Positions 55,627 through 64,000 are shown, counted from the first letter of the stretch. The stretch is DNA of 64,000 nucleotides from Methanosphaerula palustris E1-9c (GCF_000021965.1 NC_011832.1:1364001-1428000); one strand, 5' to 3'. Numbers and translations: made by a program. The notes: generated by a model not told the origin, from the sequence alone.

Positions 55627-55756
55627 TCCTCTTTCATAGAGGTCTTCCCAAAACAATTATCTCTAATTGTCCCTTAGGGTCTTTGTATGACCTTCATCGA
55701 AATTGATGATGATCTCTGGGATCTTTTGTCCCTTACTTCCCCCATAAAAGCCTCGA

Positions 55757-56636
55757 ATGGCTCTCACCTTCCGGGAGAAACTCGCCGTGGTGACCCGGTT
55801 CTACAATACCCGGGGCGGCCTTTGGCGCCTTCTACCAGGACTACCAGGCCGGCACCTTCCCACCTGAGATCGCCGGCCCGGTCCTCGACCTGTTAAAGAG
55901 CCTGCGGACCACCATCACCACGATGCCGATGCGCTACCTGGGCCGGTCGCTCTCGAAGGACGAGTATTCGATCTTCCAGTTCACCACCGGCTCCCGGTTC
56001 CCCCCCGGCCTCCCCATCGATCCCTGATCACATGCCGGCACCTTCACCTTCAGCCGGGAGATCTTCGCGGTCTTCCAGTACCTCGGCAATTTCCTCTCGG
56101 GCGAGGACTCGATCCTGTACCGGTGGGCGACATTCTCCGCCGTCGCCGACCGGTCCGGGACAGTCACCCCCGAACTGGTGATGGAGCGGCTCCGCACCGT
56201 CCCGGAGACCGAACGCTCGATACTGGACGCCAGAAGGGTGTACCTGAACCGGTTCGCAACCGCCGGCTCGCTCGCCTGCGTCTGGACCGGGGAGGCGATC
56301 AAAAACCCGCAGGACCTCCACATCGACCATGCGATCCCGTTCTCGCTCTGGAGGAACAACCAGCTCTGGAACCTGCTGCCGGCCGAGAAGCACGTGAACG
56401 CACGGAAGAGCGCCCGGATCCCCGCCCCGGCCCTCATCGAAGCCAGGTCGGAGGCGATCATCGGGAACTGGACGCTCCTCGATCGGGCGTATCCGCTTCG
56501 GTTCAGACAGGAGATCGCCGTCTCCCTGACCGGCAGAGAGGCCGGCGCGATCACTATATATGAGCAGGGGATCGACCATCTGATCGAGAAGTGCGAGTAT
56601 CTGAAATACTATAAAGAGACCAGACCTGCAAGGTGA
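55757..56636 (+). pseudogene. HNH endonuclease gene with frameshift and nonsense codon
   Basis: MALTFREKLAVVTRFYNTRGG begins at 55757; after a missing base near 55820 the next frame continues GAFYQDYQAGTFPPEIAG, up to GLPIDP and an in-frame TGA at 56025, then GTFTFSREIFAVFQYLGNF and the nuclease part. The latter has CVWTGEAIKNPQDLHIDHAIPF then NNQLWNLLPAEKHVNARKS, a good HNH with ligand Cys/His and catalytic His pairs. The last 152 codons alone are open and could yield a truncated protein. It lies at the GC-rich right border of the dnd island. Confidence 0.8.
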
Positions 56637-56640
56637 AAAA

Positions 56641-57210
56641 ATGAACGAAACAACAGATCATGTAACGGTCAAAGCGATGAAGTTCGATCAATTATTCAAA
56701 CAAATTACTCCAGAAGAGATATGCGACGATGTATTTACGCTGGTTGGAAAAGTTTTTCCGGTCATTACTGCGGGCAAGGAAGATCATTATAATTCCATGA
56801 CAGCCAGCGGGGGTGGCCTGGGGATGCTTTTCATGAAACCCACCACCTGGTGTATTCTTCGAGCAGACCGATATACGCTTGAAATGATTCTAAAAGAGCA
56901 AACATATACGATGTCGTACTTCCCGAATGAATATAAAGAACAAATACTCTTTCTGGGAAGTAAATCCGGAAGAGATAGTGAGAAGATGAAAGAAGTTGAA
57001 TTGACCGGTGTTCAAACTCCTTCCGGAGATATGTCTTTTAAAGAAGCCAGACTGATTATTGAATGTAAATTAACGCAGGTTACGACCCCAAATCCCCGTG
57101 ATTTTTACTCACAGGAAGCGAGAGATTATATAAACGAAGCCTACAAAGAAGCAAACGATCATCGCAGATATGTATTTGGAGAGATCACCCATGTTTGGGT
57201 AAAGAAATAA
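56641..57210 (+). CDS. Flavin reductase-like FMN-binding protein
   Basis: The 189-residue protein fits the flavoredoxin/flavin reductase-like split-barrel: MTASGGGLGMLFMKPTTW with the WCILRADRYTLEMI strand, FLGSKSGRD (phosphate-contact loop) and EARLIIECKLTQ. These enzymes bind FMN and transfer electrons; methanogens and sulfate reducers often use them with rubredoxin-type donors. It starts four bases after the HNH pseudogene stop, probably by chance. Not linked to the dnd genes by composition. Confidence 0.7.
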   Translation: MNETTDHVTVKAMKFDQLFKQITPEEICDDVFTLVGKVFPVITAGKEDHYNSMTASGGGLGMLFMKPTTWCILRADRYTLEMILKEQTYTMSYFPNEYKEQILFLGSKSGRDSEKMKEVELTGVQTPSGDMSFKEARLIIECKLTQVTTPNPRDFYSQEARDYINEAYKEANDHRRYVFGEITHVWVKK

Positions 57211-57756
57211 GAATAAACATGAATTAACGAAGAGAATGATCGGCCATTCTCTTCGCCATCCTGCAAATTATTCAATTTATAAATCTGCTCCTGACGGTGA
57301 CAATGCGTCGCCCCAATCGACCTTGACGTTCTGAGAATCGAATATCTGATCTGAAATTCGATCTTCTCGAAATGAGGATCTTTATTCGATCCTCTGGTTG
57401 ATAGCCTCCCAGAATTTCTGGTCGAAAAGCCTCGCAATCATCCTGTGCTAGTCTGGTAGTACCATGGCTTACCACGATATTCTCGACCGACGACTGAGTC
57501 TGAATTAAATGAGGAGTCTGATATCCTGAGTAAAACTGCATCTCCTGATGCTAGCACACCGATCTCTGCCGGCCCCGACTAGTCAGAAAGTGAGAGAGCC
57601 TGATCGACATCCAGGGGTTTGACGAATGGAAAGGATGACCGCGTATCCGTTCTGCAGGGCCGGCATCGACGAGCCTGACGAGTCCGGCCAGCCGGCCTCA
57701 CAGTCTGGCCTCGTCATCCAGGTGAAGTGATATCAGTTCCCTGAAAAGTCCGGATC
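57211..57756 (+). other. Intergenic stretch with gene fragments
   Basis: No intact gene is seen. On the minus strand about 57655-57690 reads RLVDAGPAE and about 57700-57735 reads LHLDDEARL before a stop, related to fragments at 41199 and 38283. The plus-strand copy CACAGTCTGGCCTC..TCCAGGTGAA also occurs at 38278-38305. Confidence 0.4.
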
Positions 57757-57945
57757 TCAACGCCGATGTTGTTTCTGTCGTTTTTTGAACCATTGCACGA
57801 TCTCAAAACCGATTGTAAAGGGAAGGCTGAACATCCAGGCAAGTCCGAACACCTATATCAGGGCGAGGAAAAATTCTCCCGGGTCACCCCCCAAACCCCA
57901 CGACCCTGAAGTTCCGCTGCCCCAGACGGACCACCACGGCGGCAC
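57757..57945 (-). pseudogene. Small membrane protein gene interrupted by TAG
   Basis: From a GTG at 57945 the frame reads VPPWWSVWGSGTSGSW, then EFFLALI, a TAG at codon 31 (57853-57855), and VFGLAWMFSLPFTIGFEIV followed by QWFKKRQKQHRR and TGA. The hydrophobic segment crosses the TAG, so the product would be a single-span protein if the codon were read. No SD is obvious. It may be a remnant. Confidence 0.4.
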
Positions 57946-57959
57946 TTCACCGGAAGATC

Positions 57960-58610
57960 TCACGCCGCTTTCCTGACCAGACGCGCTCCGAACTCATATG
58001 CTTTTTTGCAGTCCAGTGGGAACTGCTCATTCCGGTGTTTTTTCTTCTCTTCCGGGTCAAAGAGTGTGGAGACATACTTCGAATAGTCATCGTACAGGGA
58101 GGTATCGGTGACAAACATCGACTCGCAGGATCCGAAGATCCGATCCATCTCCATCTCCGTCAATTCTGCATTTCGGTCAAAGCCCCTCTCCTTCACCATC
58201 TCCTCCTGTGCCCCGGCTGTGTAGATGAATCCGGTCCGGATCTTTTTACCAAAGAGCGTGGACCGTTCTTTATCGTGCGGCGAGTACTGGAACATCAGCC
58301 GTTCGAGGAAGCACCGGGTCTCGCCGGTCGTGATCGCGTAGTAGATGGGCGAGCCGACCAGGATTGCATCCGCTCCTTCGATTTTCTTAAAGACCGGCTT
58401 GAGATCGTCTTTTATGGCACAGTGCCCATAGTTCTTTCCCCCGATCCTTTTGCAGGCCAAGCAGCTGGTGCAGCCCTTGTAGTCCAGATCGTAGAGATGG
58501 ATGAGTTCGGTTTTCGCCCCTTCGGATTGGGCGCCTTTGAGTGCATGTTCAAGGAGCGTCGCGGTGTTCCACTTTTTCCGGGGACTACCGTTGAATGCGA
58601 TGAGTTTCAT
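57960..58610 (-). CDS. Iron-sulfur flavoprotein / NADPH-dependent FMN reductase family
   Basis: The 216-residue protein starts MKLIAFNGSPRKKWNTATLL, the FMN-phosphate loop (GSPRKxxNTxxL), and has a Cys group YKGCTSCLACKRIGG...HC (about 47-65), a 4Fe-4S binding site in iron-sulfur flavoproteins of methanogens, plus VGSPIYYAITTG. It transfers electrons from ferredoxin or NADPH to small substrates such as oxygen or peroxides. Length and motifs are complete. It is monocistronic. Confidence 0.85.
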   Translation of the reverse strand: MKLIAFNGSPRKKWNTATLLEHALKGAQSEGAKTELIHLYDLDYKGCTSCLACKRIGGKNYGHCAIKDDLKPVFKKIEGADAILVGSPIYYAITTGETRCFLERLMFQYSPHDKERSTLFGKKIRTGFIYTAGAQEEMVKERGFDRNAELTEMEMDRIFGSCESMFVTDTSLYDDYSKYVSTLFDPEEKKKHRNEQFPLDCKKAYEFGARLVRKAA

Positions 58611-58640
58611 GAGAGGCTATTGGAAGATTGGCATAAATAG

Positions 58641-58940
58641 GTGGGGGTAGTCGCCGGCCTCTCAGCCTCTCTCGGGAACCAGGGGATGATCCTGCAGGTC
58701 CTCGGCGACCGGAACGGTGTCATGGTATGTCTCAAGGAGCAGGAACGGATCTGCCGCGAATTCGGAAACGTTGAAGGGCTTGCGTATTCACTCTGGGGCC
58801 AGATGACCATCTTCGAGTATCAGGGCCGGCGCACGGAGGCGTCCCACACGATCGAGGAGGCGCTTTCCCTCGCTACGAAAGGGGATTATACCCCCCTGAA
58901 AGCGGAGATTCGGGAGATGAAGGAGCAGTTTTGGCTCTGA
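58641..58940 (+). pseudogene. C-terminal fragment of a TPR-repeat protein
   Basis: The frame reads SLGNQGMILQVLGDRNGVM and LAYSLWGQMTIFEYQGRRTEAS, two TPR-like helical hairpins with NLG..Y/ALxxLG spacing, and ends normally. A TAG just before the first GTG cuts off the rest of the expected repeats, and no start with a ribosome site exists. It is likely the end of a larger TPR or STAND-type protein. Confidence 0.55.
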
Positions 58941-59039
58941 CAGTGACCATCATCATGGTTCGGATTCGATAAAGGTCCGGTTCGCGCACAATGCCTGGTT
59001 GGGACCGGTATCCCGGAGAAGATCCAACCACAGCCGGCC

Positions 59040-62000
59040 CTACCGGACATCCACCTGCTCCCGCACCAGTTTCTCATAACACCTGGAGCAGATCGCCGTC
59101 CCGCTGCCGGCGTGGTCGTACGTCGCCGCTTGGAGCCCGCAGACCGAGCACCGGCCGAGCAGGCCGGCGGTGATCGGCCTGACCTCATCGAACGGAATGG
59201 CACCGGGCAGGACCTGGACGGCGGCCTGCTCTCGCTCCTTCGCCTGGGTGTAACAAGACCGGCAGAGCCGGCGCGGGTGGTCCCCGCCCCGGTTCTTCAT
59301 CGCCGTGAACTTCTCCTGATAGTGCACCAGCCGGCCGGAGCAGAGCGGGCAGGTCTCGACGATCGCACCTTTGGCGATCTGGGAATAGTCGGAGGCGCGG
59401 ACCTGGGCGAGAGTCAGCACCGGTGGGCGGATTGAATTTTTTTCATCAACTTCAGTAGCATTTCCTTTTTTTTCAGCAGTTGATGAAAACGAACCGCCTC
59501 CAGTGTGCTCGTGTTTCGTCGATTCCGCGCCATATGATTTCTTTCCATAATTGTTTTCAGCAAACGCTGAATAACGTAAGGGGGGCACCGGACCGGCTCT
59601 CTGATCGAGCGAGACCTCTTTCGTTATTTCATTTGATGAAAATAATTCTTTCTTATTTTTTTTAATAGAAGATCCTTCTTCTTTTCCGCAATCTGCCGGT
59701 GCATCTGTCGGCGAGTTTTTTTCATCAACTGCTGAAGAAATGCTGAATAAATGCTGAAGTTGATGAAAAGAATTAGGTTCCGGATCAGCCGCATCGCCGC
59801 CGTCGTGATCGTCCGGCCGGAGCCATACAAGGCTACCCTTCGACCAGGAGGAATAGATCTCCCGGTTGAAGGTGAAGGCGGTTTCTTTCCGGCCGACCGA
59901 CGAACCACCATCCTGGCCGGCCGATGAGGTGGTCTGGTCGTGGGTCGATAACGCCGGGCACTTCTCCAGCAACCCTGAATACTTCGCCCCGTGGGAGAAG
60001 TAACCCGCGAAGGTTCTGCGGATTGGTTGATATGGGATCTGTGTCAGTTTAACGATCGTTTGTAGCGTGAATTCCGTAAGGCCAGCCCGGTCGATGATGT
60101 CGAGGATCTGGGATTCTCGTTTGGTCAGTTTCGCGTCCTGGCTGCCGGCCTCACCGTTCAGGGCCGTGAAGATGTCGGCGGCCGTCTTGAAGTCCTCCGG
60201 CGTTGCATAGAGACGGATCGTCTGGTCGTCGAGGGTGCGCCGGTCCCGCTGAAAGAAGCGGAGGAGGGCCGCGGACCTGATCAGGTCCGCGAGCATGTCG
60301 GGATTCCTCCGGTTCCGGGCGGATGAGAAACAGATCCTATGAGCGAACCGGGAGAGGTTCACCTCGACAAGGCCGAGACCCTGAAGAATCTCCCACATCG
60401 CCCGGCAGACCGTGACCTGTCGCGGCTCGCCGGCCGGCCCTGATTCGTCCCGTGACTCCTGCGCCAGTTTCCGAACGAGGACAGCGCGATCCTGTTCCGC
60501 TGACTCGTCGACCCAGACCATCAAGACCCGGTTCTGAACCTGCTCGTCTCCGGTCCCTTCCATCTTTGCGATCCACCAGAGGCACCGGGCCGGGATCGTG
60601 TATTCGATATACTTCCGCTCGGTGGTCAGGGTCCGATGGACGATCGGCTTTCGAAAGTCGGAGGTCGCCTCCTTCAGTGTCTCCTGTATGCCGTCGCTCA
60701 GGTCCTTGTCATCGACCAGAATTACGGACTGAGGCCTGAGGTCGTCCATGTAGAAGAGGGACTTATCCGAAAAGGAGCCTTTGATCTTATAGGCGTCCGG
60801 TACCTGTCGGAGCATCGCCCGGTATCCGTGGCTCTTACCCTTCCCGCTCTCCCCTGTTACCATGACATGAAGTCCTTGTGAGTTCTGGATTAGCCGCGAA
60901 GCGAGCGACAACGCGAGACATTGACCGAGGACCTGATCCCCGACGTGGTCCAGGTTGAACGCGTCGACCATGTAGGCGAGCGGGTCGCCGGTTTCGAGGA
61001 TCTGCCGGGCTTCGGCCAGGACCGCTTCATCTGCTGCGTCGGCCTCCACCGGCGTCGGAGCTGCACCATCCCGGCCGGCTGCCTCTTCTTTCGCGATGGC
61101 TTTCTCCTTCCGCCATGCCGCCTCCTTCTCGTCGCGGTTCTGCAGAGCCGCCGGCGTCTGTTTTGGCCTCTCGTACATCTCCCGGAGCTCCGGCCACCGC
61201 TGCGAACCGCCGCCGCACGAGGCGTGGTGGCAGCTGGCATAGACCGCCCCGCTCCCGAACTGGATCGCGAAGGCTCCATCTGTGTGAGCCGAGGAGAACG
61301 GACAGGCGTCGAGCCGGTAGAGGTCGCCGCCCTGGTACGGCCGGCGATCGGAGAAGCCGAGGCCGTGGTCGTGGAACCAGCCGGCAAGGTTGAGTGTCTC
61401 CCCCAGCTTGCGCCCGGTCCCCCTGTTCGAGGGAGCCGGCGCTGCTGCATTGACAACACCAGGATCCGTGATCGCCAGGGCTGCGAGCTGCTCCCGCGTC
61501 ACGATCGTGATCGAGTCCGGCACCGAGAGGAGCCGGCTCCGTCGGTGCGGCCTGGCCCCGGTCGAATCACCCTTTCTCGCAACGGTCCCGTAGACCTTCC
61601 AGATCCGCGAGGCATTGAACACGGCCGTATCGACCGAGGCCTTCTCATCAGAGAAGAGGCCGTCGAGTGCGACAAGAGCGGCTTTGATTAAAGCCGTGAC
61701 CTTGTCATCGTTGGGCAGGTCCACCCGGTACAGGAGGTGAGCACCGTTGCCGGAGTCGCCAGCGACCGGGGACGGCCAGCCCATCTCACCCAGGGCCGCC
61801 GCAATCCCGGCCGCTCGGTCCAGCGCCGCCTGGTGCTCCTTGTCGGAGGAGGAGACCCCCGAAGGCCGGGCCGGGTCGATATCGATCAGGAACCAGCGCC
61901 GGCTCAGGATGTCGCCATCGCTCGTCGACGAGTCCTTCTTGGCGAGCGGTCCCTTGATCCGGTTCGCCCTCCTCGCCAGGAGGTCCGGTAATACCGGGTT

Positions 62001-62183
62001 CGGGGTCAGGTAAATGCCATCGGGGTTCGCCGCGTCGAGCGCCTCGATCGCCTTCGCGGCGACGTCGAGGTCGTCGAAGTAGCCGGAGGCGATGCGATCG
62101 CCCGTCCAGCTCCGGACCTCGAAGACCTGGCCCGGAGCGAGCAGCACCTCGAGACCCTGCCGGATATCAGAGCCGGGAGGCAT
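59040..62183 (-). CDS. Primase/ATPase replication protein of a mobile element
   Basis: The ATG at 62183 follows GGTGAG; longer in-frame starts run through the neighbouring gene. The 1047-residue protein begins with an archaeo-eukaryotic primase-like domain (about 1-260: LIDIDPARP, then GNGAHLLYRVD, FNASRIWKVYGT, ARPHRRS), a Cys/His zinc patch (CPFSS...CHHASCGGG), and an AAA+/helicase domain with Walker A TGESGKGKS and VILVDDKDLSDG. The C-terminal part holds an insertion-like Ser/Lys-rich linker and two zinc ribbons (CPLC..CRSC and CSVC..CSRC). It matches the replication initiators of archaeal plasmids and integrated viruses. Translation overlaps the upstream 129-residue gene by 17 bases. Confidence 0.82.
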   Translation of the reverse strand: MPPGSDIRQGLEVLLAPGQVFEVRSWTGDRIASGYFDDLDVAAKAIEALDAANPDGIYLTPNPVLPDLLARRANRIKGPLAKKDSSTSDGDILSRRWFLIDIDPARPSGVSSSDKEHQAALDRAAGIAAALGEMGWPSPVAGDSGNGAHLLYRVDLPNDDKVTALIKAALVALDGLFSDEKASVDTAVFNASRIWKVYGTVARKGDSTGARPHRRSRLLSVPDSITIVTREQLAALAITDPGVVNAAAPAPSNRGTGRKLGETLNLAGWFHDHGLGFSDRRPYQGGDLYRLDACPFSSAHTDGAFAIQFGSGAVYASCHHASCGGGSQRWPELREMYERPKQTPAALQNRDEKEAAWRKEKAIAKEEAAGRDGAAPTPVEADAADEAVLAEARQILETGDPLAYMVDAFNLDHVGDQVLGQCLALSLASRLIQNSQGLHVMVTGESGKGKSHGYRAMLRQVPDAYKIKGSFSDKSLFYMDDLRPQSVILVDDKDLSDGIQETLKEATSDFRKPIVHRTLTTERKYIEYTIPARCLWWIAKMEGTGDEQVQNRVLMVWVDESAEQDRAVLVRKLAQESRDESGPAGEPRQVTVCRAMWEILQGLGLVEVNLSRFAHRICFSSARNRRNPDMLADLIRSAALLRFFQRDRRTLDDQTIRLYATPEDFKTAADIFTALNGEAGSQDAKLTKRESQILDIIDRAGLTEFTLQTIVKLTQIPYQPIRRTFAGYFSHGAKYSGLLEKCPALSTHDQTTSSAGQDGGSSVGRKETAFTFNREIYSSWSKGSLVWLRPDDHDGGDAADPEPNSFHQLQHLFSISSAVDEKNSPTDAPADCGKEEGSSIKKNKKELFSSNEITKEVSLDQRAGPVPPLRYSAFAENNYGKKSYGAESTKHEHTGGGSFSSTAEKKGNATEVDEKNSIRPPVLTLAQVRASDYSQIAKGAIVETCPLCSGRLVHYQEKFTAMKNRGGDHPRRLCRSCYTQAKEREQAAVQVLPGAIPFDEVRPITAGLLGRCSVCGLQAATYDHAGSGTAICSRCYEKLVREQVDVR

Positions 62184-62556
62184 CGTTCTCACCAATTTCC
62201 TGAATTCCACCGGGGTAGACGGCGAAGTACCGCCACCGGTCCGCCGTGGACCAGATCCAGAGATCGGCGGCAACGATCGACGAGATATACCGCCGGAGTT
62301 CATACAGATCCTCGGCATACACCTTTGCAACCTGGGCGAGGATCCCGGCCGGCTTCTTCCGTCGCCTGACGCAGACGAACCTGAAATGGTCGCCTTTCAT
62401 CGCAATCAGGTTCACGCCCGGGTAGCGGCCGTCGGTCCGGATCACCCCGTACCCGAGGCCCCGCAGACGAGAGGCCGCTTCATGTTCGATGGCGTGCCGT
62501 CGGAGGTAGGGAAAGAGCGGCTCCGCTCCGGTATCTTCCACAATTTCGGTTGACAT
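62167..62556 (-). CDS. 129-residue protein, nuclease-like fold suspected
   Basis: The protein has AASRLRGLGYGVIRTDGRYPGVNLIAMKG, RFVCVRRRKK, the layout of a Holliday-resolvase-like or restriction fold with poorly kept acidic residues, and a tail WRYFAVYPGGIQEI shared with the proteins at 38383 and 39142. It stands between the 104-residue gene and the replication gene in one operon. It might help process or protect the element's DNA. The ATG follows GGTGCGAT. Confidence 0.7.
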   Translation of the reverse strand: MSTEIVEDTGAEPLFPYLRRHAIEHEAASRLRGLGYGVIRTDGRYPGVNLIAMKGDHFRFVCVRRRKKPAGILAQVAKVYAEDLYELRRYISSIVAADLWIWSTADRWRYFAVYPGGIQEIGENDASRL

Positions 62557-62565
62557 ATCGCACCC

Positions 62566-62880
62566 TCACACCGAAGGCATCGGATCGAACCGGGACCTGG
62601 TTAGCCCGCGAGCGGCATCTACAAGAGCCGGCCGAGGTACAATATACCTGAGTTCAGACGGGAGACGAATCGCAGTCCCGCTGGCATCATAAATGACTGC
62701 CGTGTCCCGCAGGACCAACAGATCGCGCAGGGCGTTGTGATCGATGTGTACAGCCCGGTCGGCGTGATAGAGCCGAACCGTGCCGTTCAAGCCAGGGACG
62801 AGGGTGATGGCCCTGCCCGGATCCTCTACAGCACCCGGGATCGCTCCACGCATGCCTGATGAAAAAACTGATTCGCTCAT
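62566..62880 (-). CDS. 104-residue protein, first gene of the replication operon
   Basis: The ATG at 62880 follows GGGGAG at the right distance; a longer frame from 62919 lacks a site. The product reads MSESVFSSGMRGAIPGAVED and later TVRLYHADRAVHIDHNAL, LPSELRYIVPRPAL. It has no known motif; the pattern of short beta strands might suit a regulator or DNA-binding protein. It opens the element's replication operon and is divergent from the beta-helix gene. Confidence 0.6.
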   Translation of the reverse strand: MSESVFSSGMRGAIPGAVEDPGRAITLVPGLNGTVRLYHADRAVHIDHNALRDLLVLRDTAVIYDASGTAIRLPSELRYIVPRPALVDAARGLTRSRFDPMPSV

Positions 62881-62971
62881 TATTTCTCCCCAAAAGCGAT
62901 AGTAACATCGCGATTCCAAAATTATTCACATCAGAGTATAAACCTATCGATTCGGGGGATGATAGTAAATT

Positions 62972-64000
62972 ATGACCATAATCATTTCTCAAAAAAATTG
63001 CCCGGTTCCAGAGAAAAATAACGCCGATATCGTCCTGGATGGGGAGACAGATTTTGCGAAAATCGCCGCTGAAGCCGGGAAACCTGACAGGTGCATCAAA
63101 ATTCTGGCCGGCACACTTAATGGTAACGGTGGTTTCGCCCCTGACGGATCCCGGTATCTCCGGCCCGGTCCGGGGGTCACGATCATGGGGGCCGGACCCG
63201 GCCAGACGATCATCGAGGCGGCCGGATCGCCGTGCCGGATCGAGATCCCGGAGACCTCGCCGGGCGTCACGCTCGGCGGGTTCAGCGGTGTTGGTTACTT
63301 CGGGATCCAGAACTACGCCAGTCGGTTCACCTGCGAGGATGTCGAGATCGCTCACACCCTCGACGGCCGGACCTACCTCCCGTTCGGGAAGGCCGGCGGC
63401 TGCACGGCCGCGTTCATGAACTGGGGGAGGGACGGTCAGGTCCTCAGCGATCTGGTGTACCGGCGGTGTACCGCCCGGATGGCCTACCATCACGGCTTCT
63501 CCTGCAACACGACCGGCGCCGGCGCTGCCACGTTTCAGCGGGTCACGTTTGAGGAGTGCCAGGCGATCGCGTGCGGGAGCGGGCAGGAGGGGGACGGTGT
63601 GAGGGACTGGTCCTGCGGGTTCGATCTGATCGATACCGGTCACCTCCTGGGGCTCACGGTTCGAAAGTGCAGGGCGTTCGACTCCTGGCAGTCCGGGTTT
63701 CACACCGACGGCTCCTGGGAGGGGCACGAGCAGCGGACCGCCGATCTGCTCTTTGAGGATTGTGTAAGCGAAGGGAACGGCCAGCGGTCCGGGACCACGC
63801 CGGCCGAGCTGTACCAGTGCGGCTATTACCTGCAGGACCATGTGACCCTGAACCGGTGTCAGGCGAAGGGGAACCGGAAGGCTGGCTACCTATTCAAGAA
63901 CGAACGGCCGAAGTCAGTCGTGCTCGCGTCATGCAGTGACGACGGGAGCGCCTACGGCCTGGTGATCGAGTACGGCGGGGTCGGCATCATCGCCCGGCAG
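62972..64000 (+). CDS. Right-handed beta-helix protein (partial, runs off the right edge)
   Basis: The frame is open from ATG 62972 to base 64000, at least 343 residues. It begins MTIIISQKNCPVPEKNNADI with no signal peptide, then has a beta-helix cap (IKILAGTLNGNGGF, LRPGPGVTIMGAGPGQTII) and many turns of FxxCxxEGN, SGFHTDGSWEG type. Such folds bind or cleave glycans in phage tail spikes and surface proteins. Lack of a signal and position next to the replication operon make an element-encoded spike or cargo protein possible, although an archaeal surface protein with a noncanonical export route is also possible. GGGGGATGA stands upstream at an uncertain distance. Confidence 0.7.
   Translation, partial: MTIIISQKNCPVPEKNNADIVLDGETDFAKIAAEAGKPDRCIKILAGTLNGNGGFAPDGSRYLRPGPGVTIMGAGPGQTIIEAAGSPCRIEIPETSPGVTLGGFSGVGYFGIQNYASRFTCEDVEIAHTLDGRTYLPFGKAGGCTAAFMNWGRDGQVLSDLVYRRCTARMAYHHGFSCNTTGAGAATFQRVTFEECQAIACGSGQEGDGVRDWSCGFDLIDTGHLLGLTVRKCRAFDSWQSGFHTDGSWEGHEQRTADLLFEDCVSEGNGQRSGTTPAELYQCGYYLQDHVTLNRCQAKGNRKAGYLFKNERPKSVVLASCSDDGSAYGLVIEYGGVGIIARQ

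Noticed and set aside
56025-56027. TGA inside the HNH gene as selenocysteine
   Set aside because: No selenocysteine context is evident and the gene also has an upstream frameshift, so decay explains it.
1-64000. tRNA or rRNA genes that might mark integration sites
   Set aside because: No convincing cloverleaf or T-loop sequence was found by eye on either strand; a covariance search would be decisive.

Overview
The window looks like accessory-rich chromosome of a methanogenic archaeon, most likely of the order Methanomicrobiales. The grounds are a UbiA-family membrane-lipid prenyltransferase, PAS/GAF sensor kinases with the RHDILN and THDINN type of H-box, secreted PKD, beta-helix, NHL and dockerin proteins, TATA-type promoters placed for leaderless transcripts, and poly-T terminators. 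No rRNA or tRNA gene was found by eye. The species is not established from the sequence alone.

Layout. 1-6.0 kb: a chemosensory cluster (end of a methyl-accepting protein, a CheA fused to a receiver, CheB, and a receiver-GAF-kinase). 6.2-9.6 kb: two genes, a DUF262/DUF1524 (GmrSD-like) protein and a PD-(D/E)XK nuclease, that share a nearly identical C-terminal domain; this looks like a little-described defence pair. 9.8-13.4 kb: a very large multi-PAS sensor whose kinase end has decayed by frameshift. 14-28.8 kb: large secreted surface proteins (PKD plus pectate-lyase-like helix, two tandem carbohydrate-binding/beta-helix paralogues, an NHL propeller protein with a dockerin), a UbiA lipid prenyltransferase, and two paralogues of an unrecognised family. 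29.7-40.6 kb: a graveyard and nursery of toxin-antitoxin loci (a RelE-type pair, HicBA, a second RelE-type pair, Doc), a Fic protein bounded by direct repeats, an intact osmoprotectant ABC transporter with an MFS exporter, a degenerate CRISPR-like array, and many gene fragments.

41.3-55.6 kb is an AT-rich island carrying a complete archaeal-type DNA phosphorothioation system: dndB-dndC-dndD-dndE-dndA for sulfur modification, a convergent DUF262/DUF1524 protein resembling the SspE/GmrSD class, and a five-gene operon (YkvA-domain protein, PLD plus SF2 helicase, 64-residue protein, a second DndD-like ATPase with a CxC hook, and a 146-residue protein) that matches the PbeABCD antiviral module described with archaeal DndCDEA. 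The working model is that DndABCDE marks host DNA with sulfur, while the helicase/ATPase operon and the DUF262 protein act on unmodified or foreign DNA. A palindromic element sits on the dndB promoter.

55.7-64 kb: a broken HNH endonuclease gene, two flavoproteins, a TPR fragment, and a three-gene replication module of a plasmid- or virus-like element (primase/ATPase protein of 1047 residues, a nuclease-like small protein, a 104-residue protein), divergent from a beta-helix gene that runs off the end. A striking pattern is that all four type II toxin-antitoxin loci have exactly one partner interrupted by a single-base frameshift.
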